NCBI GenBank assembly: GCA_039649115.1
Contig: JBBWZQ010000042.1
Coordinates: 1-14,505, forward strand
Direction of reading: 5' to 3'
Source of the DNA: DATEJJ01 sp039649115
Lineage (GTDB): Bacteria; Actinomycetota; Actinomycetes; Mycobacteriales; Micromonosporaceae
DNA: 14,505 bases
This document shows positions 1-9,709 of this stretch, piece after piece. The notes beneath the pieces were generated by a model. That model had not been told where the DNA came from. It saw only the letters and a program-made list of their open reading frames with translations, and ran no database searches. The position numbers were made by a program, and so were the translations under genes. Position 1 is the stretch's first letter; every line of letters starts with the position of its first letter.

Positions 1-5
1 GCTTG

Positions 6-65
6 TTCCTGAGGAGGGCGCCCTGCTCACGGAATAGACCGTAAGAGGGGCGCCCTCCTCAGGAA
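6..65. terminator. Long perfect inverted repeat, probable terminator of the helicase operon
   Basis: The arm TTCCTGAGGAGGGCGCCC at 6-23 is matched exactly by its reverse complement at 48-65, giving an 18-bp perfect stem. The 24-nt loop holds a second small hairpin (ACGG at 29-32 pairing with CCGT at 39-42). It starts 19 nt past the TAA stop of the minus-strand helicase gene, the right place for that operon's terminator. There is no T-tract on the minus-strand exit side, as is common for actinobacterial terminators. Read on the plus strand, a TTTT run follows at 75-78, so it may work in both directions for an unseen gene to the left. An operator or element end is possible but less likely. Confidence 0.65.
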
Positions 66-84
66 GCGGGGAGGTTTTCCGCCG

Positions 85-3291
<3,207 letters not shown>

Positions 3292-3331
3292 GCCCCCGTG
3301 CCCGATTGCGCGCCGCCACGCGCGGTGTGCG

Positions 3332-4030
3332 TCATCCCGCCAGGATCGCGAGGGCGGCAGCCACGTCGGACAGGGAGTCCAGGACGGCGTGGGCGCCGGC
3401 CGCGCGCAGGTCGGCGGCGCTGGTCCGGCCGGTTGCCACGCCGATCGCGGTCACCCCGTTGGCGATGGCGCCCTCGATGTCGTGCGGCGTGTCGCCGATG
3501 ACCAGGACCTCCGCGAACACTCCGTGCTTGGCCTCCGAACGCTCCCGGCACAGCCGGACCAGGGTGGCCCGGACCTGGTCGTCGGAGCCGTACCCGCCGA
3601 TCTCGAAGTCCAGGTAGCGGGCGAGGTCGAAGGCGCCGACCTTCTCCCGCGCCACGGCCGCGATGTTCCCGGTGACCACGGTCTGCGTGACGTGCGGCCG
3701 GGCGGCCAGCGCGGCGAGCACCTGCCGCGCACCCGGCAGCGGGCCCTCGGTGCCGGCCAGCAGGTGCCGGCGGGACCGGAACTCGGCCTCCAGGAGCGTG
3801 AAGAACTGGTCGAAGTACGGCTCGGGATCGGTGATGCCCTGCGCCGCGAGCGCCCGCGCACACGTGTACCGGTCGGTCCGCCCGGCCAGGTCGGGTGGGT
3901 ACTGGAACGCCGCTCCGGTGAGAGCCCGCAGGGCGGCGAGCGTCGACTGCGAGCCGAGTGGCCGGGTCTCGCACAGCGTCTGGTCGATGTCCCACATCAG
4001 CAGGCGTGGGGCCGCCATCCTCCCGGTCAC
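3332..4030 (-). CDS. HAD-family hydrolase (phosphoglycolate-phosphatase-like)
   Basis: This 232-residue cytosolic protein belongs to the haloacid dehalogenase superfamily, mostly Mg-dependent phosphatases. Motif I DIDQT is at 14-18 (nucleophile D14, acid/base D16), motif II VVTGN at 118-122, a candidate motif III lysine is K168 in the segment 161-170, and motif IV GDTPHD is at 179-184. The cap lies between motifs I and II, at about residues 25-90, as in phosphoglycolate phosphatase and beta-phosphoglucomutase relatives. I chose the GTG at 4030 because it overlaps the moaD stop as GTGA, a sign of translational coupling. The ATG at codon 5 has GGGAGG directly against it, too close to be a normal ribosome binding site. 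The substrate cannot be told. Its place after a sugar-amine kinase and before a repair enzyme would suit a metabolite-damage role, which is inference only. Confidence 0.92.
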   Translation of the reverse strand: MTGRMAAPRLLMWDIDQTLCETRPLGSQSTLAALRALTGAAFQYPPDLAGRTDRYTCARALAAQGITDPEPYFDQFFTLLEAEFRSRRHLLAGTEGPLPGARQVLAALAARPHVTQTVVTGNIAAVAREKVGAFDLARYLDFEIGGYGSDDQVRATLVRLCRERSEAKHGVFAEVLVIGDTPHDIEGAIANGVTAIGVATGRTSAADLRAAGAHAVLDSLSDVAAALAILAG

Positions 4031-4266
4031 CCGCCCGCGAACGGGGGCAGGACGTCCACTGTGGACCGCGGGTCCAGGGGTGCGTCGCGGTCCCGGCAGG
4101 CCAGCCCGTCGACAAGGAAGGAGCAGGCCTTCAGCACCAGCGTCAGCCGCTCGCCGTGCCGCGCGCCGACGGTCGCGACCAGCTCGTCCAGGCTGGCCGC
4201 CTGGACCGTCTCCTCCTCGCGCCCGGCGGCGGCCCGCGCCGCGGCGAAGTACCGCACCGTCGCCAC
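4027..4266 (-). CDS. moaD: MoaD, molybdopterin synthase sulfur-carrier subunit
   Basis: This 79-residue ubiquitin-fold protein ends in PPFAGG, the diglycine tail that is adenylated and thiocarboxylated so that, with MoaE, sulfur can be put on cyclic pyranopterin monophosphate to make molybdopterin. The start VRYFAAARAAAG and the internal LV.DG segment near residues 50-54 fit MoaD/ThiS proteins, and the length is usual for MoaD. I chose the GTG at 4266: it lies 2 nt after the moaA stop, and the GGCGG inside the moaA end serves as ribosome binding site. A longer reading from 4365 would run into the moaA coding sequence and is not needed. MoaA directly upstream favours MoaD over ThiS. Its partner MoaE is not in the window. 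Confidence 0.92.
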   Translation of the reverse strand: MATVRYFAAARAAAGREEETVQAASLDELVATVGARHGERLTLVLKACSFLVDGLACRDRDAPLDPRSTVDVLPPFAGG

Positions 4267-4268
4267 GC

Positions 4269-5273
4269 TCAGCCGCCGATCGCCGACATGGGCCGGGTGG
4301 GCTGCAGGAACGTCGGGTCGTCGATGCCGTGCCCGGCCTTCTTGCCCCACATGGCGAGCCGCCACCGGCGGGCGATCTCCTCGTCGGACCCGCCGTCGCG
4401 CAGCAGCCCGCGCAGGTCGGTCTCCTCCTGGCTGAACAGGCAGGCCCGCACCTGCCCGTCGGCGGTGAGCCGGGTGCGGTCGCAGTCGGCGCAGAACGGC
4501 CGGCTCACGCTCGCGATGATGCCCACCCTGGGCTCGCCCGGGTACCCGCTGACCAGCCAGGTCTCCGCCGGCGCCGCGCCCCGCCGCGCCGGGTCGGGCA
4601 GCAGGACGAACTCCGACTCCAGCGAGGCCAGGATCTCCTCGACCGTGACCATCCGCTCCCGCGACCAGGTGTGCCCGGCATCCAGCGGCATCTGCTCGAT
4701 GAACCGCTGCTCGTATCCGTGTGCCAGCGCGAAGCGCAGCAGCGCGACGGCCTCGTCGTCGTTGACGCCGCGGAGCAGTACCGAATTGATCTTTACCGGG
4801 CGCAGGCCGGCCTCGACCGCGGCGGCCAGCCCGGCGAGCGTGTCGGGCAGCCGGCGGCGGTGGGCGAGCTGGACGAACCGCTGCGGGTCGAGGGTGTCGA
4901 GGGACACGTTCAGCCGGTCGAGCCCGGCCCGCTGGAGCGGCCCGGCCAGCCGGTCCAGCCCGATGCCGTTGGTCGTCAGCGACAGGGTCGGCCGGGGAGT
5001 CAACGCCGCGGCCTGCGCCACGATGCCGGCCAGCCCGGGGCGCAGCAGCGGCTCGCCGCCGGTGAAGCGCACGTCGGTCACGCCCAGCACGGTGACCGCG
5101 ATCCGGATCAGGCGGTTGATCTCGTCGTCGGTCAGCACGTCGCGGTGCGGCAGCCAGGGCAGCCCCTCCGGCGGCATGCAGTAGGTGCAGCGCAGGTTGC
5201 AGCGGTCGGTCAGCGAGACCCGCAGGTCGGTGGCGACCCGCTGGTAACGGTCGGCGAGCGACAGCGGCGTCAT
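4269..5273 (-). CDS. moaA: MoaA, GTP 3',8-cyclase (radical SAM)
   Basis: MoaA converts GTP to 3',8-cyclo-7,8-dihydro-GTP, the first step of molybdenum cofactor synthesis, acting with MoaC. The 334-residue length is typical. The radical SAM cluster motif CNLRCTYC gives C25, C29 and C32. The SAM-binding GGEP is at 72-75. The C-terminal substrate cluster ligands are C261, C264 and C278 (CADCDRTRLT, then RACLF). The protein ends in the double glycine needed for activity in this family. The ATG start overlaps the stop of the upstream kinase-like gene as ATGA (5270-5273), so the two are probably translationally coupled. A reading extended upstream to 5879 would only be an out-of-frame copy of that kinase gene. 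moaD follows after 2 nt. Confidence 0.97.
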   Translation of the reverse strand: MTPLSLADRYQRVATDLRVSLTDRCNLRCTYCMPPEGLPWLPHRDVLTDDEINRLIRIAVTVLGVTDVRFTGGEPLLRPGLAGIVAQAAALTPRPTLSLTTNGIGLDRLAGPLQRAGLDRLNVSLDTLDPQRFVQLAHRRRLPDTLAGLAAAVEAGLRPVKINSVLLRGVNDDEAVALLRFALAHGYEQRFIEQMPLDAGHTWSRERMVTVEEILASLESEFVLLPDPARRGAAPAETWLVSGYPGEPRVGIIASVSRPFCADCDRTRLTADGQVRACLFSQEETDLRGLLRDGGSDEEIARRWRLAMWGKKAGHGIDDPTFLQPTRPMSAIGG

Positions 5274-6157
5274 GGCTCGACCGTATCGCGTACCGCCGAC
5301 ATTGCCGCCCCTCGGTATGCCGATCCGAACAATGCGGTGTGGACCAGCAGGAGGTGCAGCTGGTGCAGCGGTACCCGCTGCCGCCAACCGGGCGCGAGGG
5401 GCCAGACCTCCTGATATCCGGCGATGATCCGGTCCAGGTGGGGTGCGCCGCCGAACAGCGCCAGGTTGGCCAGGTCGGTCTCCCGGTGGCCGCCCTGCGC
5501 GGCCGGGTCGATCAACCAGGCGCGCTCCGTCGACCAGAGCAGGTTGCCGGGCCAGAGGTCGCCGTGCAGCCGGGCCGGGGGCTCCGCGGCGGCTGCCCCC
5601 GCGTACACCTCGATGGTGTCGAGCAGGCGGCCGACGGCGGTGACGTCCGCCGCGGACAGCGCGCCCCGGTCCGCCGAGATTCTCAGGTACGGCTCCAGCC
5701 GGCGCTGCGCGAACCAGGCCGGCCACGCGCCGTCCAGCGGCTCGTTCGGCAGCGGCAGGGCGCCGATGAAGCCGGGCCAGGCGGCGCCGAACCCGGGCGC
5801 TCCGGCGCGGTGCAGCGCGGCCAGGTCCCGCCCGAAGCGCTCGGCCTTGGCCGGCGTCGCCGGTCCGGGCTCGACCCACTCCAGCACCAGCATCTGGGGC
5901 AGCGCGGCGAGCACCTCCGGCACCGGCACCGCGCCCGCCTCCCGGAGCCAGGCCAGGCCGGCGGCCTCGGCCGCGAAGAAACCCTCGGGGGGTTGCCCGT
6001 CCGGCCAGCTCTTCGCGAAAATCGAGCTGCCGTCGTCGAGGGTCAGCCGGCTCGCGGCGCAGATGCTGCCCCCGGGCAACGGCGTCTCCCGGATCCGCTG
6101 GTGGGTCAGGAAGGCCGGCAGGTGCTGGGGGTGAGCCCGGAGGTAGGCCAGATCCAC
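5270..6157 (-). CDS. Fructosamine kinase / ketosamine-3-kinase family protein
   Basis: This 295-residue protein belongs to the fructosamine-3-kinase family of the protein-kinase-like phosphotransferases. Members phosphorylate sugar adducts on amines (Amadori products), so the adduct falls off and the protein or small amine is repaired. K49 in IFAKSW is the likely ATP lysine. The catalytic loop LHGDLWPGN is at 197-205, and the metal-binding DPAAQGGHRETDLA at 217-230 is the family signature. The start is the GTG at 6157, because an in-frame TAA lies only 9 nt upstream. A TAACGT hexamer sits 6 nt before the GTG, so the message may be leaderless. It is the first gene of the minus-strand operon and overlaps moaA by 4 bp. 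Why it leads moaA is not evident. Bacterial members act on varied small ketosamines, and the substrate here is unknown. Confidence 0.93.
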   Translation of the reverse strand: MDLAYLRAHPQHLPAFLTHQRIRETPLPGGSICAASRLTLDDGSSIFAKSWPDGQPPEGFFAAEAAGLAWLREAGAVPVPEVLAALPQMLVLEWVEPGPATPAKAERFGRDLAALHRAGAPGFGAAWPGFIGALPLPNEPLDGAWPAWFAQRRLEPYLRISADRGALSAADVTAVGRLLDTIEVYAGAAAAEPPARLHGDLWPGNLLWSTERAWLIDPAAQGGHRETDLANLALFGGAPHLDRIIAGYQEVWPLAPGWRQRVPLHQLHLLLVHTALFGSAYRGAAMSAVRDTVEP

Positions 6158-6208
6158 ATCTGCACGTTACCTGTGCACGGGGGCGCCGGGGAGAGCAGGA
6201 TATCGGTC
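6158..6208. promoter_or_regulatory. Divergent intergenic promoter region with inverted repeat and leaderless-type -10
   Basis: Only 51 bp separate the minus-strand operon from the plus-strand acetyltransferase gene. On the minus strand, TAACGT (6169 to 6164) fits the actinobacterial -10 pattern TANNNT and ends 6 nt before the GTG at 6157, the spacing seen for leaderless transcripts. No clear -35 is seen. The inverted pair TGCAC (6161-6165) and GTGCA (6173-6177) spans this hexamer and could be a repressor site. On the plus strand, AGGA at 6197-6200 is the ribosome binding site, 8 nt before the ATG at 6209. Confidence 0.35.
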
Positions 6209-6793
6209 ATGACAGAGGCTGTGTTCCAGACCGTGGACCGGTCCGCGGCACCTGTGACGATCCGGCCGTACCGCCCGCTGGACCACCGGGCGTGCCGGCA
6301 GCTCTGGGCCGAGCTGACCGAGGCCTACCGGGAGATCTACGACAACCCGTCGCTGGGCGGCCCCGACCCTGGAGCCGGCTTCGAGGAGTACCTGACGCGC
6401 CTGGACCTCGCCGGGGTGTGGGTCGCCGAGCACTCCGGCGAGGGCGTGGTGGGCCTGATCGGGCTGGTGCTCGGCGGCGCCGCGGTCGGCAGCGCGCTGT
6501 CGCGGCGCGGCGACGAACCGGCCGGCGAGGTCGAGCCGGTGGTGGTCGCCGCCCACCTGCGCGGCCGGGGCATCGGCCGCGAACTGCTGGAGTACGTGGC
6601 GGGGCAGGCGCGCCGGCGGGGCATGCGGCAGCTGTCGATCAGTCCGGCCTCGCGCAACGTCGAGGCGATCCGGTGCCTGCACGCCGCCGGGTACGACACG
6701 CTGGCGACGGTGACGCTCACCGTGGCGCTGGTCGCGGGTGCCGGAGCCGACGCACCCAGCCTCGACATGCACGGCATGAGCTTCGTGTACTGA
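6209..6793 (+). CDS. GNAT-family N-acetyltransferase
   Basis: This 194-residue protein has a single GNAT fold, which moves an acetyl group from acetyl-CoA to an amine. Strand beta4 and motif A read VEPVVVAAHLRGRGIGRELL, with the pyrophosphate-binding RGRGIG at 118-123. Motif B follows as the LSISPASRNVEAIRCLHAAGY segment at about 142-162, typical of side-chain-contacting SxRN/A..ly..GF elements in this family. The ATG at 6209 is preceded by AGGA with 8-nt spacing. An open reading frame continues far upstream but is antisense to the kinase gene and has no family similarity. It diverges from the fructosamine-kinase operon. The acceptor (antibiotic, polyamine, protein or other amine) cannot be told from the sequence. 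Confidence 0.92.
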   Translation: MTEAVFQTVDRSAAPVTIRPYRPLDHRACRQLWAELTEAYREIYDNPSLGGPDPGAGFEEYLTRLDLAGVWVAEHSGEGVVGLIGLVLGGAAVGSALSRRGDEPAGEVEPVVVAAHLRGRGIGRELLEYVAGQARRRGMRQLSISPASRNVEAIRCLHAAGYDTLATVTLTVALVAGAGADAPSLDMHGMSFVY

Positions 6794-6796
6794 CGC

Positions 6797-6812
6797 CACG
6801 GTGGGCGCCGTG
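6797..6812 (+). terminator. Weak hairpin after the acetyltransferase gene
   Basis: CACGG at 6797-6801 pairs with CCGTG at 6808-6812, starting 4 nt after the acetyltransferase stop, with no T-tract. The remaining gap to the next gene (to 6885) shows nothing else clear. Stem and loop are short, so readthrough into the DUF4192 gene is possible. Confidence 0.25.
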
Positions 6813-6885
6813 ATCATGCGGCGTCGTCCACAGCCGGGGCAACCGTCCTGGCGATCTCCTTGCCGCCGGCGCGAGGCTCGCACCC

Positions 6886-7887
6886 ATGACCGCGACCGTC
6901 TCATTGCACTCCCCCGCCGACGTCCTCGCCGCCGTCCCGTACATGCTGGGCTTCCATCCGACCGACAGCGTCGTGGTGCTGGGGCTGCGGCGCAGCGCGC
7001 TCGTCTTCCAGCTGCGCGGCGACCTGCCCGAGCGGGCGGAGGTCGCGCAGTTCGCCGCCTACTACGCCCGGCTGGTACGCCGGCAGCGGGTCAGCGCGGC
7101 CATGATCATCGGGTACGGCGAGGGGAGCGCGGTCACCCCGATCCTGCTGGCGACCGCCGGCGCCCTGTACCGGCAGCGCATCGCCGTACCGGAGATGCTG
7201 CGCGCGCACGGCGGCCGGTTCTGGTCCTACACCTGCACCTCGCCCGGGTGCTGCCCGCCGCAGGGCACGCCCTACGACGTGGCCAGCAGTCCGGTCGCCG
7301 CCCAGGCCACCGTCTCCGGCTACGTGGCGCTGCCCTCCCGCGCCGAGTTGGAGCGGCGGCTCGCTCCGGTGGCGGGCCCGGCGCAGGCCGCGATGCGGGA
7401 GGCCACCGGCCGGGCCGGTGAGCGGCTGGCCGACCTGGTGGCCTCGCGGCCCGAGGGTGCCGCCGCGCTGCCGGCGGCCGGGTGCGCGGCGGTCGACGCG
7501 GCGCTGGCCCGGCACCGGGCCGGGGGTCGCCTCGACGACGACGAGCTGGCCTGGCTGAGCATGCTGCTCGGCTGCTCGTCGGTACGGGACCACGCGTGGC
7601 GCGCGGTCGGTGGCAACCTCGGCGTGCACGTGTCGCTCTGGGTGGACGTGCTGCGCCGCGCCCAACCCGAACTGGCCGCGCCGCCCGCCACCCTGCTCGG
7701 GTTCGCCGCCTGGCGCGCCGGCGAGGGAGCGATCGCCTCGATCGCGGTGGCCCGGGCGCTGCACACCGACCCCGACTACCGCATGGCGCAGCTACTCGAC
7801 CACGCCCTGCGTCACGGACTGTCGCCGATGGAGTGGGAGGCGGGATGCGACTCGGACCGGCTGCGCACGCGCTCGGCGCCGGCGTAG
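6886..7887 (+). CDS. DUF4192 domain-containing protein
   Basis: This 333-residue actinobacterial protein has unknown function. The family is recognised from the N-terminal segment with ADVLAAVPYMLGFHP (11-25) followed by SVVVLGL, and from the Cys-rich CTSPGCCPPQGTPYD at 117-131 (C117, C122, C123). That motif could bind metal or form disulfides, though this is inference. The C-terminal half is mostly helical. No signal peptide or membrane segment is seen, so it is probably cytosolic. The ATG at 6886 has GAGG about 10 nt upstream. The last 25 or so codons overlap the end of fdhD on the other strand by 76 bp. The neighbours are an acetyltransferase and cofactor genes, which do not reveal its job. 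Confidence 0.9.
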   Translation: MTATVSLHSPADVLAAVPYMLGFHPTDSVVVLGLRRSALVFQLRGDLPERAEVAQFAAYYARLVRRQRVSAAMIIGYGEGSAVTPILLATAGALYRQRIAVPEMLRAHGGRFWSYTCTSPGCCPPQGTPYDVASSPVAAQATVSGYVALPSRAELERRLAPVAGPAQAAMREATGRAGERLADLVASRPEGAAALPAAGCAAVDAALARHRAGGRLDDDELAWLSMLLGCSSVRDHAWRAVGGNLGVHVSLWVDVLRRAQPELAAPPATLLGFAAWRAGEGAIASIAVARALHTDPDYRMAQLLDHALRHGLSPMEWEAGCDSDRLRTRSAPA

Positions 7888-8711
7888 ATGTTCATCGTGC
7901 TGCCGCGCAGGAAGCCCACGAGCGTGAGCCCGACCTCCTCGGCCAGGTCCACGGCGAGCGAACTCGGCGCCGAGACCGCGGCCAGCACCGGGATGCCCGC
8001 CATGGAGGCCTTCTGCGCCAGCTCGAAGCTCGCCCGGCCGGAGACCAGCAGGATGTGGCCGGCCAGCGGCAGCCGGCGCTCGCGCAGGGCCCAGCCCACC
8101 ACCTTGTCCACCGCGTTGTGCCGGCCCACGTCCTCGCGGATGGCCAGCAGCTGTCCGTCCACTGTGAACAGTCCGGCGGCGTGCAGGCCACCTGTCGATT
8201 CGAAGCCCCGTTGCGCCGCCCGGAGGACATCCGGCAGCCCGGCCAGCGTGGCCGGGTCGACGACGGCCGGATCGGCGGCGACCGGGAAGACCGACCGGGT
8301 GCGCACCGACTCGATGCTGGCCTTGCCACACACCCCGCAGGAGCTGGTGGTGTAGAAGTTGCGGGTGGGATCGGTGGCCGGCGCCGGCAACCCGGGGGCC
8401 AGGGCGACATCGACCACGTTGTACGTGTTCGGCGTCTGCTCGCCGGCGCACAGTTGCGCGGTACGCACGTCGTCCGCCGAGCGGATCACGCCCTCGGTGG
8501 CCAGGAACCCCAGTGCGAGGTCGACGTCGTCGCCCGGGGTGCGCATGGTCACCGCCAGCGGCACCCGGACCGACCCGGCCGGGCCCACCCTGATCTCCAG
8601 CGGCTCCTCGACGGCGAGGGAGTCGGGCCGCCGTGTCACCAGTACCCCGCCGTTGCCGGCCGCGTCCGTGTCGATCCGCACCAGACCGCGGCGCGCGCTC
8701 ACCCGTCCCAT
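7812..8711 (-). CDS. fdhD: FdhD, sulfurtransferase for formate dehydrogenase cofactor
   Basis: FdhD takes sulfur as a persulfide from a cysteine desulfurase and passes it to the bis-MGD molybdenum cofactor, which formate-dehydrogenase-type enzymes need for activity. The 299-residue protein has the catalytic CGVC at 125-128 inside SSCGVCGKAS, the conserved EDVGRHNAVDKVVG at 193-206 and SGRASFE at 224-230. The usual end MNIYAGAERV is near 273-282. About 17 further residues (RSRSESHPASHSIGDSP) form a tail beyond it, and this tail is what overlaps the DUF4192 gene. The ATG at 8711 has GGGAG 9 nt upstream on its strand. It diverges from mobA, and the likely client enzyme is the FdhF/YdeP protein encoded further right. 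Confidence 0.96.
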   Translation of the reverse strand: MGRVSARRGLVRIDTDAAGNGGVLVTRRPDSLAVEEPLEIRVGPAGSVRVPLAVTMRTPGDDVDLALGFLATEGVIRSADDVRTAQLCAGEQTPNTYNVVDVALAPGLPAPATDPTRNFYTTSSCGVCGKASIESVRTRSVFPVAADPAVVDPATLAGLPDVLRAAQRGFESTGGLHAAGLFTVDGQLLAIREDVGRHNAVDKVVGWALRERRLPLAGHILLVSGRASFELAQKASMAGIPVLAAVSAPSSLAVDLAEEVGLTLVGFLRGSTMNIYAGAERVRSRSESHPASHSIGDSP

Positions 8712-8736
8712 AGCTGCATACTCCCGCACCTTCGGT

Positions 8737-8795
8737 GAAGATGCTCGGAGCACCGTCAGGGAAGATGCTCCGTGGAGGGGAAGATGCTCCGTGGA
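8737..8795. repeat. Short tandem motif between divergent fdhD and mobA
   Basis: GAAGATGCTCCGTGGA occurs at 8761-8776 and exactly again at 8780-8795 (period 19). A third partial copy, GAAGATGCTC, lies at 8737-8746. The first copy runs into an inverted repeat TGCTC-G-GAGCA at 8743-8753. The repeats lie in the 109-bp gap that must hold both divergent promoters, so an operator with several protein-binding sites is possible. A plain replication-slippage duplication is the other reading. No clear -10 was found here. Confidence 0.6.
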
Positions 8796-8803
8796 AGGGA
8801 AAT

Positions 8804-8813
8804 GGAAGGAAGG
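8804..8813 (+). promoter_or_regulatory. Ribosome binding site of mobA
   Basis: GGAAGGAAGG lies 7 nt before the GTG at 8821. It decides the start of mobA, which has no in-frame ATG nearby. Confidence 0.65.
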
Positions 8814-8820
8814 TGCACAG

Positions 8821-9414
8821 GTGTACAGCGCGCTGGTACTGGCCGGCGGCGCCGGGCGGCGGCTGGGCGGTCCGGGCAAGCCGGCCCTGCCCGTCGGTGG
8901 TGCGCCGATGCTGGACCGGGTCCTGGCGGCGGTCGCCGGTGCCACCGTCCGGATCGTGGTGGGACCGGACACCCTCCCCGTGCCACCCGGTGTCCTGCGC
9001 ACCAGCGAGCGGCCGCCCGGCGGCGGTCCGGTCGCCGCGATCGCGGCCGGGCTGCCCCTCGTCGCAACGGCCCAGGTGGCGCTGCTCGCCGCCGACCTGC
9101 CGTTCCTCACCGCCGCCGCGATCACCCAGCTGTCTGCCGGCCTCGACGGGTCGCGGGACGGTGTGGTCTACGTCGACGGGGACGGCCGGCGCCAGACGCT
9201 GTGCGGCGTGTGGCACACCGCCGCGCTGCGCGGGCGCCTGCGGCAACTGGAGTCCGACGGCCCGGCCGCCGGGCGGTCCCTGCGCGCGATGCTGGCCGGG
9301 TTGCGCGTCGCGGAGGTGGCACACCGCGCCGCGGGGCCGCCGCCGTGGTACGACTGCGACACGCAAGCCGAGCTGGAGCGGGCCGAGAGGTGGGTGCATG
9401 ACGGCACTGGATGA
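8821..9414 (+). CDS. mobA: MobA-like molybdenum cofactor guanylyltransferase
   Basis: MobA joins GMP from GTP to Mo-molybdopterin, making the guanine dinucleotide form (MGD) used by formate-dehydrogenase and DMSO-reductase family enzymes. The 197-residue protein starts with the nucleotide-binding LVLAGGAGRRLGGPGKPAL (5-23), then GGGPVAAIAAGL (67-78) and the metal-binding ADLPFL (91-96), with YDCDTQAEL at 177-185 matching the usual terminal D.(N)T..(D)L element. The start is GTG, with a good GGAAGG site 7 nt upstream. It diverges from fdhD and its last 17 bp overlap the DUF6457 gene. A related CTP-using MocA enzyme is possible, but fdhD and an FdhF-type client beside it favour MobA. Confidence 0.92.
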   Translation: MYSALVLAGGAGRRLGGPGKPALPVGGAPMLDRVLAAVAGATVRIVVGPDTLPVPPGVLRTSERPPGGGPVAAIAAGLPLVATAQVALLAADLPFLTAAAITQLSAGLDGSRDGVVYVDGDGRRQTLCGVWHTAALRGRLRQLESDGPAAGRSLRAMLAGLRVAEVAHRAAGPPPWYDCDTQAELERAERWVHDGTG

Positions 9415-9709
9415 CTGGGTGGAGCGGGTACGGGCCGCGCTCGACCTCGGCCCGACCGACACCCCGCTGGTACTCGACCTGGCCCGCGATGTCGCGCACG
9501 GCGTCATGCGGCCGGCGGCACCGGTCACCGCGTACCTGCTCGGTCTCGCGGTCGGCCAGGGCGCCGATCCTCAGCGCGCGGTGTCGGTGATCACCGGGTT
9601 GGTCCAGTCCTGGCGACCCGGGCCACCGCCGGACGGCGCGCCGTCGACCGGCGCGCCGCCGAGCTCGACCGGGACGACCGCCCCTCCGCCACCGGAGCCG
9701 CCCGACTGA
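9398..9709 (+). CDS. DUF6457 domain-containing small protein
   Basis: This 103-residue protein has unknown function. Residues 1-72 look like a compact helical domain, with DDWVERVRAALDLG and VLDLARDVAHGVMRPAAPVTAYLLGLAVG, which I recognise as the DUF6457 pattern. Residues 73-103 are a Pro/Gly/Thr-rich, probably disordered tail. The ATG at 9398 lies inside mobA (17-bp overlap), so it is translated with mobA and may assist it; in actinobacteria this domain is commonly found beside molybdenum cofactor genes. The last 139 bp are also coding on the other strand for the end of the MFS transporter. Confidence 0.85.
   Translation: MTALDDWVERVRAALDLGPTDTPLVLDLARDVAHGVMRPAAPVTAYLLGLAVGQGADPQRAVSVITGLVQSWRPGPPPDGAPSTGAPPSSTGTTAPPPPEPPD

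Noticed and set aside
1..66. Terminal inverted repeats of an insertion sequence or MITE
   Set aside because: The arms enclose only 24 nt, no target duplication is seen, and the place just after an operon stop fits a terminator better.
4267..4365. Longer MoaD beginning at 4365
   Set aside because: The extra residues lie within moaA and do not resemble MoaD; GTG at 4266 gives the usual length.
5274..5879. N-terminal extension of MoaA by about 200 residues
   Set aside because: The extension is an out-of-frame reading of the kinase gene; the ATG at 5273 gives a normal 334-residue MoaA with an ATGA overlap.
8737..8795. CRISPR-like repeats
   Set aside because: Copies are short, almost back to back, with no unique spacers of regular length and no cas genes nearby.
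8712..8820. Molybdenum cofactor riboswitch ahead of mobA
   Set aside because: The gap is only 109 bp, is shared by two divergent promoters, and no matching helix arrangement was seen.
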